The notes beneath the pieces are model-generated. The model saw only the letters and a program-made list of their open reading frames with translations. It made no database searches and was not told the origin of the DNA. A DNA stretch of 64,000 nucleotides from the NCBI GenBank assembly GCA_947492475.1, contig CANLNM010000001.1:248001-312000 (forward strand). Reading direction: 5' to 3'. The DNA comes from an uncultured Paracoccaceae bacterium (GTDB taxonomy: Bacteria > Pseudomonadota > Alphaproteobacteria > Rhodobacterales > Rhodobacteraceae). The translations under genes were made by a program, and so were the position numbers. Shown one piece after another: positions 8,404 to 19,735 of this stretch; positions within the stretch are counted from its first letter, which is position 1; every line of letters starts with the position of its first letter.

Positions 8404-9291
8404 ATGGAAAACACTGCCTCTCTTGCTTTGCCGTTGCAGCAACATCCCATCTTTGGCCGCGCCTTAACCCTGATCGGCAGATCTGTGTTGCGCGTTTCAT
8501 TGGGGGGAAATGCACATCAGATTGGGCGCGCACAGCTCATCGAACGGCCAATCCTATCTAAAACGATTTCACTGGCCTCTCGTGGCCCGGTTTGGCGACA
8601 ATCCGTGACCCAAAACGATAAATTTGATGCCTATCGCACCCTAACCCAATCCGGGTTGCGGTTGGTAAATGCGGAATCCCCAGACGATCGGGCAGCATTG
8701 CGCAATTGCGGGTTTCGACAGGTGATCGAAAATGCACATTTAGCCGAAATCGATTTAAATCCCGACATCGACCTGCTGCGGGCGCAAATGAACGGCAAAT
8801 GGCGCAATCAATTGGTTCGGGGTGAAAAACGCCTGACAGCGAAACACCTAAAACTGGAACATCGCGCATTTGAACCGGTGATGGATCGATGGTTGCTGGC
8901 AGAAGAACACAAACAAAGGCGCGCGCGGAAATATCGTGCCGTTGCCCCCGAATTCACGTTGGCATTGGCGGAAATCGATGCGGATCAACTGCGCATGTTT
9001 GTGTTAAAAAAACGAAATCAGCCATTGGCGGCGATGTTGTTTATCAAACACGGCGTCAGTGCGACCTATCACATCGGCTGGACCAGCCCGGAGGGACGCG
9101 AATTGCGCGCCCATCAGCTGCTGTTATGGCGAGCCATGCAGGACCTGAAATCATCCGGCATTCAAATTCTGGATTTGGGTCAGGTTGATACGGAAAACGC
9201 GCCTGGCCTTGCTCGATTTAAGCTCGGATCAGGTGCAAAGCTGCGTCAATTGGGCGGAACATGGATACGATTGTCACCTTTTCCAGCCTAA
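8404..9291 (+). CDS. FemAB/GNAT-like acyltransferase
   Basis: This 295-residue protein resembles the GNAT-fold family used by FemAB-type peptidoglycan-bridge enzymes and related BioF2-domain acyltransferases. Supporting segments are MNGKWRNQLVRGEK, an arginine/lysine-rich middle, LFIKHGVSATYHIGW, LRAHQLLLWRAMQDLKSSG and the closing LDLGQVDTENAPGLARFKLGSGA, which matches the usual 'G...FK.GFG' end of such proteins. The substrate is unknown. ATG at 8404 was preferred over an upstream in-frame start because the upstream extension overlaps the divergent small gene and looks non-coding. Confidence 0.65.
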   Translation: MENTASLALPLQQHPIFGRALTLIGRSVLRVSLGGNAHQIGRAQLIERPILSKTISLASRGPVWRQSVTQNDKFDAYRTLTQSGLRLVNAESPDDRAALRNCGFRQVIENAHLAEIDLNPDIDLLRAQMNGKWRNQLVRGEKRLTAKHLKLEHRAFEPVMDRWLLAEEHKQRRARKYRAVAPEFTLALAEIDADQLRMFVLKKRNQPLAAMLFIKHGVSATYHIGWTSPEGRELRAHQLLLWRAMQDLKSSGIQILDLGQVDTENAPGLARFKLGSGAKLRQLGGTWIRLSPFPA

Positions 9292-9390
9292 TTTTGCATG
9301 TTTTTCTCAATACATAAGCCCCTCATCTGATTGGTGGTCCAAACCAGATTTGCATGTTATCTCTGCCTTAGTTTATCGCCGGAGAGACTG

Positions 9391-10659
9391 ATGAATATCT
9401 TGCAAATTGCCTCGCTTTTAATTGTTTTGGCCGGTGTGTTCGGCGCAATCAATTACCTATTTCTAAAGCTGCCATCCGCGATCGGAATTTTGGTCGTCGC
9501 ATTATTTGCGTCATTTTCAGTGCTGATCACCGATGCCATTTTCCCCGCATTAACGATCGCCGAACAGATCCGAGGTGAGGTTTTATCGGTCGATTTCTCT
9601 GATGCTCTGCTCGAAGGGATGTTGGGATTATTGTTATTTGCCGGTGCGTTACACGTTAAACTGTCGGATTTGCGCCGCGAATGGATGGTCGTTTTATTGA
9701 TGGCAACGATGGGTGTTGGCCTGTCGACCGCGATTGTCGGATTTGGGTTTAGTTGGATTACCGGCATGCCGCTGATGATCGCGCTGGTGTTTGGATCGCT
9801 GATTTCCCCGACGGACCCGGTCGCTGTTTTAGGGGTTTTGCGTGAGGCGAATTTGCAAAAAAGCCTGGAGACCAAGATTGCCGGCGAAAGCCTGTTTAAT
9901 GACGGTGTCGGCTATGTTGTATTTTTGGTGCTGGTTGGGCTGGCCTTTCCGCATGGGGATGCTCATCACGGCGCAACCGGAGACGAAAACGCTCTGATGG
10001 GCGCGGCGATGCTGTTTATCCAAGAGGCCTTTGGCGGTGCGATCCTTGGATTGGTTTTGGGTTGGTTGACCTTTCGTGTCATGCGCCGCATCGACGATTA
10101 TTCCCTCGAAGTTTTGATCACCTTGGGGCTGGCTTTGGGCGGCTATGTGCTGGCGGTAGAGCTGCATGTCTCTGCTCCGATTATGGCGGTTTGTGCTGGG
10201 CTGTTGATTGGCGATATCGGCACCAAATACGGCATGTCAGAAGAAACCCGTGATTATGTTGACGCCTTTTGGAAAATGATCGACGAAATTCTAAACGCCG
10301 TCCTGTTCCTGATGATCGGGTTTGAGGTGTTTGCCGTCGCATTCAACATTGAATTCTTATCCGCGGGTGTGATGGCGATTGGGCTTGCATTGACGGCACG
10401 TCTGGCCGCTGTGGCGGTCCCCGTTCTGATGCTAAAACCGTTTCGTGAATTCAGCCGCGGTGTGATCCCGATCATGACTTGGGGCGGCCTAAAGGGCGGG
10501 ATTTCTGTCGCGTTGGCCCTGTCATTGCCAGACGGTGAATGGAAACCTTTGATCCTGACCGCCACCTACGTAGTTGTGATATTCTCGATCATCGTTCAGG
10601 GGCTAACTGTAGCGCAATTAGCAGGCCGTGTCGGCCGCGAACCAGAGCTGCGCACATGA
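9391..10659 (+). CDS. Na+/H+ antiporter, CPA1/NhaP family
   Basis: This 422-residue inner-membrane protein has about 12 hydrophobic segments and should exchange sodium (or potassium) for protons to control internal pH and salt. The diagnostic ion-binding region SPTDPVAVLGVLRE followed by KIAGESLFNDGVGYV is present near residues 145-180, and the C-terminal WGGLKGGISVALALSLP is also typical of CPA1. GGAG lies six to seven bases before the chosen ATG; an open frame extends 20 codons upstream without support. The stop overlaps the phzF-like start by four bases. The C-terminal cytosolic regulatory domain found in eukaryotic NHEs is absent. Confidence 0.9.
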   Translation: MNILQIASLLIVLAGVFGAINYLFLKLPSAIGILVVALFASFSVLITDAIFPALTIAEQIRGEVLSVDFSDALLEGMLGLLLFAGALHVKLSDLRREWMVVLLMATMGVGLSTAIVGFGFSWITGMPLMIALVFGSLISPTDPVAVLGVLREANLQKSLETKIAGESLFNDGVGYVVFLVLVGLAFPHGDAHHGATGDENALMGAAMLFIQEAFGGAILGLVLGWLTFRVMRRIDDYSLEVLITLGLALGGYVLAVELHVSAPIMAVCAGLLIGDIGTKYGMSEETRDYVDAFWKMIDEILNAVLFLMIGFEVFAVAFNIEFLSAGVMAIGLALTARLAAVAVPVLMLKPFREFSRGVIPIMTWGGLKGGISVALALSLPDGEWKPLILTATYVVVIFSIIVQGLTVAQLAGRVGREPELRT

Positions 10660-11501
10660 CACAATATCGCGTTTATGACGTTTTCACGGATCAGCCTTTT
10701 GGCGGAAACCAACTGGCGGTCATTCCCGATGCAACGGGATTGCCCGAACCGCAATTGCAACACATCGCGCGTGAATTCAATTTCTCTGAAACGACATTTG
10801 TGTATCCCCCAACAGACAACGCGCACACCGCCAAGGTTCGGATTTTTACCCCAACAATGGAGGTGCCTTTTGCCGGGCATCCAACCATAGGAACTGCGGT
10901 TGCCCTGGCCGATTTAGGATACGGGGGCGCGCAGATCCTGGAACTCGGCGTGGGACCAATCCGCGCACAGGTCGATGGCAATTCCGCATCCTTTGTCACG
11001 GATGTCCCACTGAGCATTTTGGCCAATCCGGATGTTGATCTGGTGGCGCGGGCATTGGGGATCGCGTCAGACAAAATCGTCGTCACCACCCACGCCCCAG
11101 TGCAGGCTGGTTTGGGGTTGGATTTTGTTTTCGTAGAACTGCAAAACAGCCAAGCATTGGCCGCCATACGCACCAGTACGGAAACGTTTACTGAAGGAAA
11201 ACGCAAATTTCCGGCTGGATTGGATTTTGCGATCTTTGCGTATTGCCGCGAAAATACCGCCATACGCGCGCGTATGTTCGCCCCTTTGGACAATATCCCA
11301 GAGGATCCAGCGACCGGCAGCGCCAGTGCCGCGCTGGCTGCATTGCTGCGGCAAAAACTGGGCCTTACTCAGACTTTGGACATCCAGCAAGGGATCGAAA
11401 TGGGCCGCCCATCCATCATCAAAGCCACCGCCGATATGTCGGGCAATGTCACAATTGCAGGCCAAGCCGTCTTGACAATGCAGGGTACATTGATGCTCTA
11501 G
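10656..11501 (+). CDS. PhzF family isomerase/epimerase-like protein
   Basis: This 281-residue protein of the PhzF/diaminopimelate-epimerase fold shows FGGNQLAVI near the N-terminus, then REFNFSETTFV with the catalytic glutamate, PFAGHPTIGTA, and the second-domain signature EDPATGSASAAL. Family members include a phenazine biosynthesis isomerase and many enzymes of unknown substrate. Nothing else of a phenazine pathway is nearby, so phenazine production is not implied. It is coupled to the antiporter gene by an ATGA overlap. Confidence 0.88.
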   Translation: MTQYRVYDVFTDQPFGGNQLAVIPDATGLPEPQLQHIAREFNFSETTFVYPPTDNAHTAKVRIFTPTMEVPFAGHPTIGTAVALADLGYGGAQILELGVGPIRAQVDGNSASFVTDVPLSILANPDVDLVARALGIASDKIVVTTHAPVQAGLGLDFVFVELQNSQALAAIRTSTETFTEGKRKFPAGLDFAIFAYCRENTAIRARMFAPLDNIPEDPATGSASAALAALLRQKLGLTQTLDIQQGIEMGRPSIIKATADMSGNVTIAGQAVLTMQGTLML

Positions 11502-11553
11502 CCCCCGGAACCGGGACCGGTTAAGATGTTGTTCCATCGGGCGGAGTGAATTT

Positions 11554-11979
11554 ATGGGCAAAACCATCCTTGAACGTTGCCAAGCAAAAGGGCTTAGGAT
11601 GACGGGGCAACGGCGCGTGATTGCCGCCGTGTTGCAAGAGGCCCATGATCACCCCGATGTTGAGGAACTTTATGCGCGCACAGCCAAGGTGGACCCGAAC
11701 ATTTCGCTGGCGACGATGTATCGAACAGTAAAGTTGTTTGAGGAATCTGGCATTCTGGAGAAGCTGGATTTTGGCGATGGCCGCGCCCGGTATGAAACTG
11801 CAGATCGCGCTCATCACGATCATCTCATTGATATGGAAACCGGCAAGGTCATTGAATTTGTCGATCCCGAAATCGAAGCGCTTCAGGAAAAGATTGCCGC
11901 CAAACTTGGCTACCGATTAAAGGGGCATCGTTTGGAACTTTATGGTGTGCGTATTCCGTCTGCGCAGGACGACACCTAG
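11554..11979 (+). CDS. fur: Fur family metalloregulator (Fur/Mur type)
   Basis: This 141-residue repressor has an N-terminal winged helix (GLRMTGQRRVIAAVL ... SLATMYRTVKLFEESGI) and a C-terminal dimerisation domain with the metal-site stretch AHHDHLIDMETGKVIEF. It lacks the CxxC pairs that bind structural zinc in enterobacterial Fur, as is usual for alphaproteobacterial Fur/Mur proteins, which often sense manganese. It does not look like Irr (no N-terminal haem-regulatory motif and a different N-terminus). The symbol is a family-level assignment; whether it senses iron or manganese cannot be told from sequence. Confidence 0.85.
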   Translation: MGKTILERCQAKGLRMTGQRRVIAAVLQEAHDHPDVEELYARTAKVDPNISLATMYRTVKLFEESGILEKLDFGDGRARYETADRAHHDHLIDMETGKVIEFVDPEIEALQEKIAAKLGYRLKGHRLELYGVRIPSAQDDT

Positions 11980-12071
11980 CTCAAAACCGGTACAATCCAC
12001 AGGTACATTCGGCCGCTTTCCAAGCCCCCTGCAACCGGCTATGCCGTTTGAAGAGTTTTGAAAGGCGTTTC

Positions 12072-12941
12072 ATGAACAATTTCCGCGGCAGCCTGTTGAT
12101 GGTTGGATCGATGGCTGGGTTTGCCATCGAAGACATGTTCATTAAATTGCTGGCAGGTCAAATGCCGGTTGGGCAAATTCTGATCCTGCTTGGGCTTGGT
12201 GGCGGTGCCATTTTTTGGGGCCTATTGGCACGCCAAGGCAAAGCCTTTTGGACCCGCGATTTGCTGCATCCAACGCTGATGCTTCGAAATGGGTTAGAAA
12301 TGATCGGCACAATGGGGTTTGTGACGGCGCTGGCAACGATCCCATTGACCTCTGCCACCGCAATTTTGCAAGCCACGCCGTTGGTTGTGGTTTTGGCCGC
12401 AGCCCTGTTCCTAAAGGAAAAGGTCGGGCACAGACGCTGGAGCGCGGTGTTCATCGGGCTGTTTGGCATGTTGTTGATCGTGCAGCCGGGCCAAGATACC
12501 TTTGATCCGCAATATTTATATGCCGTCATCGGCGTTTTGGGATTGGCCGGGCGCGACGTGATCACACGGCGGGTGCCGACACATTTCCCGTCTCTGCAAC
12601 TGGCGGGATCGGCGTTTTTTATGGTGGTGCCCGCCGGCGTTGTTTTGTTAATATTGTCGGATCAATCCATGCGCATGCCAGATCCAATGGGTGTTTTTCT
12701 GGTCGCCTGTGCCATTGTCACCGGCTTGATCGCCTATTTAACCATCGTGGTGGCGACCCGTATCGCAGAAGCCAGCGCCATCGCGCCTTTTCGTTATGCG
12801 CGTTTGGTGTTTGGGTTGTTGATCGGAGTCCTGATTTTTAGTGAGGAACCAGACATCTGGACCTATATCGGCAGCGCAATTATCGTTTCGTCAGGTTTGT
12901 ACACGTTTGCGCGCGAATCTCGGCTTAAGCTTCGTCGCTAA
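12072..12941 (+). CDS. EamA/DMT family transporter
   Basis: This 289-residue inner-membrane protein has about ten hydrophobic segments arranged as two EamA repeats (residues about 6-135 and 145-280). Characteristic stretches are TSATAILQATPLVVVLAAALFLKEKV in the first half and ASAIAPFRYARLVFGLLIGVLIFSE in the second. Members of this superfamily export amino acids, nucleotides or other metabolites; the substrate is not predictable. The ATG at 12072 follows AAAGG by six bases; a TTG eight codons upstream is an alternative. It lies 92 bases after fur and could be in the same transcript. Confidence 0.87.
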   Translation: MNNFRGSLLMVGSMAGFAIEDMFIKLLAGQMPVGQILILLGLGGGAIFWGLLARQGKAFWTRDLLHPTLMLRNGLEMIGTMGFVTALATIPLTSATAILQATPLVVVLAAALFLKEKVGHRRWSAVFIGLFGMLLIVQPGQDTFDPQYLYAVIGVLGLAGRDVITRRVPTHFPSLQLAGSAFFMVVPAGVVLLILSDQSMRMPDPMGVFLVACAIVTGLIAYLTIVVATRIAEASAIAPFRYARLVFGLLIGVLIFSEEPDIWTYIGSAIIVSSGLYTFARESRLKLRR

Positions 12942-12998
12942 CATCCGTTCGGCCCCTTTTCAGGCTCAAACCGCTTGGATATAGCCTGACATAGATAA

Positions 12999-14353
<1,355 letters not shown>

Positions 14354-14354
<1 letters not shown>

Positions 14355-14947
14355 TGCTCAAAGACGGATTATATGACGTGCCAATGGGCATGCTGGCGTC
14401 GGTCGTCACGCATTTGGAAATGTGTGACAAACCGGCGGACCACTATGTGTCAGGTCGCACAGACCTGAAATTGGTACGTCATAGATCCCCGTCATTGGAT
14501 TGGTATCGTGCGCTGTTCAAAGAAATCGGCGCGCATTGGTTGTGGTCGTCTCGGCTAGAAATCGACTCTGCGGATCTGGAACAGATCATCACCAATCCTT
14601 TGGTTGAGATTTACACGATCCAGCTGAACAATACGGACCTCGCCCTGCTTGAATTGGATTTTCGGGTCGATGGCGAATGTGAGTTGGGTTTTTTCGGGCT
14701 CACCGGCAAACTGATCGGAACTGGTGCGGGACGTTGGCTGATGGCCAAAGCGATCGAGATCGCATTTTCCAAAGAAATCAATCGCTTCCATCTGCATACT
14801 TGCACGTTGGACAGCCCTCAGGCGTTAGAATTTTACCGCAAAGCTGGGTTTATCGCCACGCGTCGCGAAATTGAAATTGGCCCTGATCCGCGTGTTTCCG
14901 GGCATCTTCCCACAGACACGGCTCCGCATGTCCCGTTGATCAAATGA
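14354..14947 (+). CDS. GNAT family N-acetyltransferase
   Basis: This 197-residue protein has the GNAT core in its C-terminal two thirds: LALLELDFRVDGECELGFFGL (beta 4), then GTGAGRWLMAKAIEIAF (the acetyl-CoA pyrophosphate loop, Q/RxxGxG/A variant) and DSPQALEFYRKAGF (the usual N-x-x-A-x-x-F-Y end of the fold). Its substrate is not known. It starts on the last base of the enolase stop codon and ends four bases into the cupin gene, so it belongs to an eno-GNAT-cupin operon. Confidence 0.85.
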
Positions 14948-15363
14948 CTGCGGATGACCTGATTACAGCCCTATCACTGGAACCCCACCCCGAAGGTGGG
15001 TTTTATCGCCAAACTTGGGCGGGTGAGGAGGTTGAAGGTCGCCCCATAGGTACCTGTATTTATTTCCTTTTACGTGGATCAGAACGCAGTCATTGGCACA
15101 TGGTCGATGCGGCTGAAATGTGGCTCTACCATGCCGGAGCGCCCCTGATTTTGTCGACATCAAAAACAGAATCCGGCCCCGCACAACACGACCTACTTGG
15201 GCCGGATATTGCGGCTGGGCAATTGCCACAACGCCTGGTTCCACCACATTATTGGCAAGCGGCGCGCAGCACAGGGGATTACACCCTGGTCAGTTGCACC
15301 GTGACACCTGGCTTTCAGTTTGAGCACTTTAAGCTTGCGCCAGAAGGCTTTGATATCCCTTAA
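14944..15363 (+). CDS. cupin family protein (DUF985/cupin_5)
   Basis: This 139-residue protein has the signature of the cupin_5 family: LEPHPEGGFYRQTW at residues 11-24, then IYFLLRGSERSHWHMVDAAEMWLYHAG and a C-terminal beta strand with VSCTVTPGFQFEHFKLAP. The family is a small metal-independent or weakly metal-binding beta barrel of uncertain function. It is coupled to the upstream GNAT gene by an ATGA overlap and followed by a terminator. Confidence 0.85.
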   Translation: MTADDLITALSLEPHPEGGFYRQTWAGEEVEGRPIGTCIYFLLRGSERSHWHMVDAAEMWLYHAGAPLILSTSKTESGPAQHDLLGPDIAAGQLPQRLVPPHYWQAARSTGDYTLVSCTVTPGFQFEHFKLAPEGFDIP

Positions 15364-15389
15364 CTTACTATGCAAATTCCGGAATAAAA

Positions 15390-15413
15390 AAATGGGGGCC
15401 TTAGCCCCCATTT
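15390..15413. terminator. strong terminator after the cupin gene
   Basis: A perfect ten-base inverted repeat (AAATGGGGGC / GCCCCCATTT) with loop CTTA is flanked by a run of A on the left and TTT on the right. It would stop rightward transcription of eno-GNAT-cupin and also leftward transcription running past nrdJ. Confidence 0.85.
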
Positions 15414-15478
15414 GAGTCTCGCCGTTCAGGCTCATTTATTGATTACCGCTCGGTTTTTGCCTGCGGCCTGAACGTCGT

Positions 15479-15500
15479 CGGGGCGAGCGCACTCGCCCCG
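15479..15500 (-). terminator. hairpin downstream of nrdJ
   Basis: A nine-base perfect inverted repeat (CGGGGCGAG / CTCGCCCCG, loop CGCA) begins eight bases past the nrdJ stop on the leftward strand. No T tract follows, so it may act with the second hairpin at 15390-15413. Confidence 0.55.
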
Positions 15501-15507
15501 TGTTCCG

Positions 15508-18500
15508 TTAGCTACACCCAGAGGTGCCGCCGCAGGTATTACATTTCATGCAGGTGCCGTTGCGCACCAAAGTGTAATTGCCACATTCGCCACATGGATC
15601 CCCCTCATAGCCCTGCATTTTGGCCTTGTCGCGGGCCGAAATCGACGCCGTGCCAGTCGCCACAATTGAGGAAGTGCTGACAGATGTTGTGGTTGATGTG
15701 GTCACTTCTGGCACCAGTGTTTCCAATGTCGCCACCGGATCCTGCGTACCGTTCAGTGCAACCGCCCCGTTTTGACCGCCCTGCAGCACCACCAATTCCT
15801 GTGGCATGCGTTTGCGCAAATAACCGGTCGATGAAATTTGCTTCAACACTTCGAGCGGGCTGGCGCCGCGGCTGTCTGGCACTTCTGAGAAGTTCTGAAC
15901 GCCTTCTTCTTCGCCACGGCCCAGATCGTCAAACGACACGCCTTCTGGTTTGACGTGCGCCAGATCGGTACGATCCAAGTAAGACACGGCCAATTCCCGG
16001 AAAATATAGTCCAAAATCGAGGTCGCGTTTTTGATCGAATCGTTGCCCTGAACCATGCCGGCCGGTTCAAATTTGGTGAAAGTGAACGCATCAACAAACT
16101 CTTCGAGCGGAACGCCATATTGCAGGCCAACCGACACGGCGATCGCAAAGTTGTTCATCATGGCGCGGAAACCGGCGCCTTCTTTGTGCATATCAATAAA
16201 GATTTCGCCCAAAGACCCGTCGTCATATTCGCCGGTGCGCAAATACACTTTGTGCCCGCCAACATTTGCCTTTTGGGTGTAACCCCGACGCCGTTGCGGC
16301 ATCTTTTCACGCTCGGTTGACCGGATTTCTTTGACAATGATCTTTTCGACGATCTTTTCCGCCAGAACATGCGCTTTTTCCTGCGGTGTTCCGGTTTCCA
16401 GTACTTCTGCGGCTTCATCGTCATCCTCAACCAAAGCCGAAGCCAGAGGCTGAGACAATTTCGATCCATCCCGATAAAGCGCGTTGGCTTTGACACCCAA
16501 GGACCAGCTCAGCTCATAAGCTTTCTGGCAATCCTCGATTGTGGCCTCGTTTGGCATGTTGATGGTTTTGGAAATCGCGCCGGAGATGAACGATTGTGCG
16601 GCGGCCATCATGGTGATGTGGCTGTCCACAGACAGAGACCGCTTGCCTTTTTTACCGCAAACATTCGCACAATCAAAGACGTGGTAATGTTTCGGATCCA
16701 GATGCGGCGCGCCTTCTAGGGTCATGGTGCCACAAACGTGGTCGTTGGCCGCATCGATGTCCTGCTTGCTGAACCCCAGATGACGCAGCAGGTCAAATGT
16801 TGGATCCATCAGCTTTTCTGTCGGGATTCCAAGGGTTTTGGTGCAGAACTCTTCGCCCAAGGTCCACTGGTTGAACACAAACCGGATGTCAAAGGCGCTT
16901 GGCAATGCTTCTTCGATCTTGTCGATTTCCGCTTGGCCAAATCCGTGCCCGACCAAAGACGTGTGGTTGATCCCAGCCGCGTTGCCCAATGTGCCGTGGC
17001 CCACGGCAGACGATACGATTTCTTCGATTTGGGCGGACCCGTAGCCTAGTTTTTCCAGTGCTGCAGGCACAGATTGGTTGATGATTTTGAAATAACCACC
17101 CCCGGCAAGCTTCTTGAACTTCACCAGCGCAAAGTCAGGCTCGATCCCGGTTGTGTCGCAATCCATGACCAGACCGATGGTGCCGGTCGGGGCAATCACA
17201 GTGGTCTGAGAGTTGCGATATCCGTGCTTTTCGCCCAGATCCAGCGCCTCGTCCCAGCAGGACATGGCGATATCAATCAAACGACTGTCGGGGCAATTGG
17301 CGTGATCCAGCGGCACGGGTTTGATGTCCAGACCATCATAGCCATCGGTTGCGCCATAGGCAGCATTGCGGTGGTTTTTGATGACGCGCAACATGTGGTC
17401 GCGGTTTGCTTCAAACCGATCGAACGCGCCAATTTCACCCGCAATTTCAGCCGAGGTCGCATAAGCCACGCCACACATGATCGCCGTCAGGGCGCCACCC
17501 AATGCGCGACCTTCGACGCTGTCATATCCCAGCCCCATATTCATCAACAGACCGCCGATATTGGCGTAACCCAGCCCCAATGTGCGGTACTGATAGGACC
17601 GTTTCGCAATGGCGGGTGATGGGAATTGCGCCATCATCACCGAGATTTCCAATGTCACGGTCCACAGACGTGTGGCGTGCATGTAATCTTCGACGTTGAA
17701 ATCGCCGTTTTCAAAGAATGTCAGCAAGTTCATCGAAGCAAGGTTACAAGCCGTGTCATCAAGGAACATGTATTCAGAACAAGGGTTTGAACCACGAATT
17801 TCACCATCAACCGGGCATGTATGCCATGCATTGACGGTGGAATGGAACTGAATGCCCGGATCAGCACAGGCCCAAGCGGCATGGCCAACTTTTTCCCACA
17901 GATCGCGGGCTTTGATGATTTTGCTGACTTCGCCATTGGTGCGGTTGATCAGCTTCCAATTCGCATCTGTTTCGACGGCTTTCAGGAATTCATCTGTGAC
18001 GCGGATAGAGTTGTTTGAGTTTTGCCCAGACACGGATGAATAAGCATCGCTATCCCAGTCGGTGTCATAAGTCGGGAATTCGATGCTGGTATAGCCCTGA
18101 CGCGCATAATCCAGAACCCGTTTGATATAAGTCTCTGGGATTGCGACCTTTTTGGCGGCGCGCAACGCCTGTTTCAGTGTGTCGTTTTTGGCGGGATCAT
18201 AGGCATCTTCTTCTTTGCCGTCCCAGGCTTTCAGCGCTTCAAAAACAAGGTTCAGTTTTTCTTCGTGCATCTTGGAACCGGCCACAATCGAGGCAACCTT
18301 TTGCTCTTCGACAACCTTCCAGTTGATAAATTCTTCGATATCTGGGTGATCCGCATCGACGATCACCATTTTCGCGGCGCGACGGGTGGTACCGCCCGAT
18401 TTGATCGAACCGGCAGCCCGGTCACCGATTTTCAAAAACCCCATCAGGCCGGATGATTTGCCACCGCCGGACAGACCTTCGCCATCTGCACGCAGGGATG

Positions 18501-19182
18501 AAAAGTTGGTGCCTGTGCCGGAACCATATTTAAACAAACGTGCCTCACGGACCCACAGATCCATGATGCCCCCGTCATTTACCAGATCATCGCTGACCGA
18601 TTGAATGAAACAGGCATGCGGCTGGGGATGTTCATAGGCAGATTTCGAAGCGACCAGCTCTTTGGTGAACGGATCGACATAATGGTGACCTTGGGATGGA
18701 CCATCGATGCCATAGGCCCAGTGTAGGCCGGTGTTAAACCATTGCGGGCTGTTTGGGGCGGCACGCTGGGTCGCCAGCATGTTGCGCATTTCGTCGTAAT
18801 AGGCCTGCGCGTCTTCTTCGGTGCTGAAATAGCCACCTTTCCAACCCCAATAGGCCCAGGCCCCCGCCAGACGGTTAAACACCTGACGCGCTGAGGTTTC
18901 GCCGCCCATGGTGGCGCCTTTGGCAGGTTTGCTGCGCCACAGGAATTCAGGAACGCCGTCTTCTTTGATCTTTTCTAACTTGCTTGGGACACCGGCGCGG
19001 CGGAAATATTTCTGCGCTATTACATCGCTGGCAACTTGGCTCCAGGATGCAGGCACGTCGCAATCATCCAATTTGAACACAATCGACCCATCCGGGTTGC
19101 GAATCTCAGATCGCGTTTTGCGAAATTCGACATCTGCGTATGCGTCTTGTCCAGCTTTGGTGAATTTGCGTTCGATTTTCAT
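15508..19182 (-). CDS. nrdJ: vitamin B12-dependent ribonucleoside-diphosphate reductase (class II)
   Basis: NrdJ reduces ribonucleotides to deoxyribonucleotides using adenosylcobalamin, independently of oxygen. The 1224-residue enzyme carries [34 protein letters not shown]-type active-site sequence (cysteine and asparagine/glutamate region), [22 protein letters not shown], and a C-terminal cysteine-rich tail ([15 protein letters not shown] ... CNTCGG ... GCS) that is likely a redox-active or zinc-binding segment. The ATG at 19182 was chosen because the family starts MKIERKFT; a longer frame upstream lacks support. It stands alone as a single-gene unit, with an NrdR-type box about 210 bases upstream of the start. 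Confidence 0.96.
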   Translation of the reverse strand: MKIERKFTKAGQDAYADVEFRKTRSEIRNPDGSIVFKLDDCDVPASWSQVASDVIAQKYFRRAGVPSKLEKIKEDGVPEFLWRSKPAKGATMGGETSARQVFNRLAGAWAYWGWKGGYFSTEEDAQAYYDEMRNMLATQRAAPNSPQWFNTGLHWAYGIDGPSQGHHYVDPFTKELVASKSAYEHPQPHACFIQSVSDDLVNDGGIMDLWVREARLFKYGSGTGTNFSSLRADGEGLSGGGKSSGLMGFLKIGDRAAGSIKSGGTTRRAAKMVIVDADHPDIEEFINWKVVEEQKVASIVAGSKMHEEKLNLVFEALKAWDGKEEDAYDPAKNDTLKQALRAAKKVAIPETYIKRVLDYARQGYTSIEFPTYDTDWDSDAYSSVSGQNSNNSIRVTDEFLKAVETDANWKLINRTNGEVSKIIKARDLWEKVGHAAWACADPGIQFHSTVNAWHTCPVDGEIRGSNPCSEYMFLDDTACNLASMNLLTFFENGDFNVEDYMHATRLWTVTLEISVMMAQFPSPAIAKRSYQYRTLGLGYANIGGLLMNMGLGYDSVEGRALGGALTAIMCGVAYATSAEIAGEIGAFDRFEANRDHMLRVIKNHRNAAYGATDGYDGLDIKPVPLDHANCPDSRLIDIAMSCWDEALDLGEKHGYRNSQTTVIAPTGTIGLVMDCDTTGIEPDFALVKFKKLAGGGYFKIINQSVPAALEKLGYGSAQIEEIVSSAVGHGTLGNAAGINHTSLVGHGFGQAEIDKIEEALPSAFDIRFVFNQWTLGEEFCTKTLGIPTEKLMDPTFDLLRHLGFSKQDIDAANDHVCGTMTLEGAPHLDPKHYHVFDCANVCGKKGKRSLSVDSHITMMAAAQSFISGAISKTINMPNEATIEDCQKAYELSWSLGVKANALYRDGSKLSQPLASALVEDDDEAAEVLETGTPQEKAHVLAEKIVEKIIVKEIRSTEREKMPQRRRGYTQKANVGGHKVYLRTGEYDDGSLGEIFIDMHKEGAGFRAMMNNFAIAVSVGLQYGVPLEEFVDAFTFTKFEPAGMVQGNDSIKNATSILDYIFRELAVSYLDRTDLAHVKPEGVSFDDLGRGEEEGVQNFSEVPDSRGASPLEVLKQISSTGYLRKRMPQELVVLQGGQNGAVALNGTQDPVATLETLVPEVTTSTTTSVSTSSIVATGTASISARDKAKMQGYEGDPCGECGNYTLVRNGTCMKCNTCGGTSGCS

Positions 19183-19735
19183 CGTCGTGCCCCTGTCATC
19201 CTGACTTATCGTCAGGTTTGCCGCTATGTCTTTGCCCAAGCAAAGGTCCCTAACGCCGACATCAAAAACACGCATATGATCGTTCACAAAAAAACACGGG
19301 GTCAAAACGTCCCTGTCCTCAGAACACGCGTTCTGGGGTCACTCACACTATGATTAAAGACTACGCTGTCTGTCCCGTGCCAATCCGTAACACAATATGT
19401 AGTGTTGTCCCCGTCGGCCCGCACAAATTGCGCAACTATCCCTTGGGGGTCAACGAATTTTTTACCCTATATGAGCCAATAATAGAGTTGACGCGTTTCA
19501 CAAACAGGTCCTCCACCGATTCCTCCACAGAGGCATTCACAGAGTGTTAACATCTCAGACCACATCTCATTAATCCGGGCTCAAAAACGAAATAATCTGT
19601 AAACGGGGCGGCTTAGCCGCAACTCTTGAGGGACAGGTTTAACCAAATTTGAGAGAATCATCCCGGTTGAAGGTTCTTGCTTTTCCTCGCCTCCAGACTG
19701 TGTCAGCTTTGTTTCAAAATTTTTTGGAGGTTCCC
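19183..19735. other. 553-base non-coding region between nrdJ and the lipoprotein gene
   Basis: The region is the shared upstream space of two divergent genes. The only recognisable element is the NrdR box at 19390-19405. I looked for a cobalamin riboswitch (B12-box region) and saw none. I did not find a convincing small gene; short open frames here lack ribosome-binding sites and are unlike their neighbours. The nrdJ 5' leader may be long (about 200 bases) if the promoter overlaps the NrdR box. Confidence 0.6.
19390..19405. promoter_or_regulatory. NrdR box upstream of nrdJ
   Basis: The 16-base sequence ACACAATATGTAGTGT matches the published NrdR-box consensus acaCwAtATaTwGtgt at 15 of 16 positions and is nearly palindromic. 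NrdR is the ATP/dATP-sensing repressor of ribonucleotide reductase genes, so repression of nrdJ is expected. A second box at the usual one-to-three-turn spacing is not clear; only a weak half-site is seen near 19421. Confidence 0.75.

Noticed and set aside
10656-11501. A phenazine biosynthesis locus
   Set aside because: Only a PhzF-fold protein is present, and this family is widespread without phenazine production; no phzA-G genes are near.
19421-19436. A second NrdR box 31 bases from the first
   Set aside because: Only the left half-site resembles the consensus (6 of 16 positions), so it is not called.
19183-19735. A cobalamin riboswitch upstream of the B12-dependent nrdJ
   Set aside because: No B12-box-like conserved element is visible in the leader; only the NrdR box is found.
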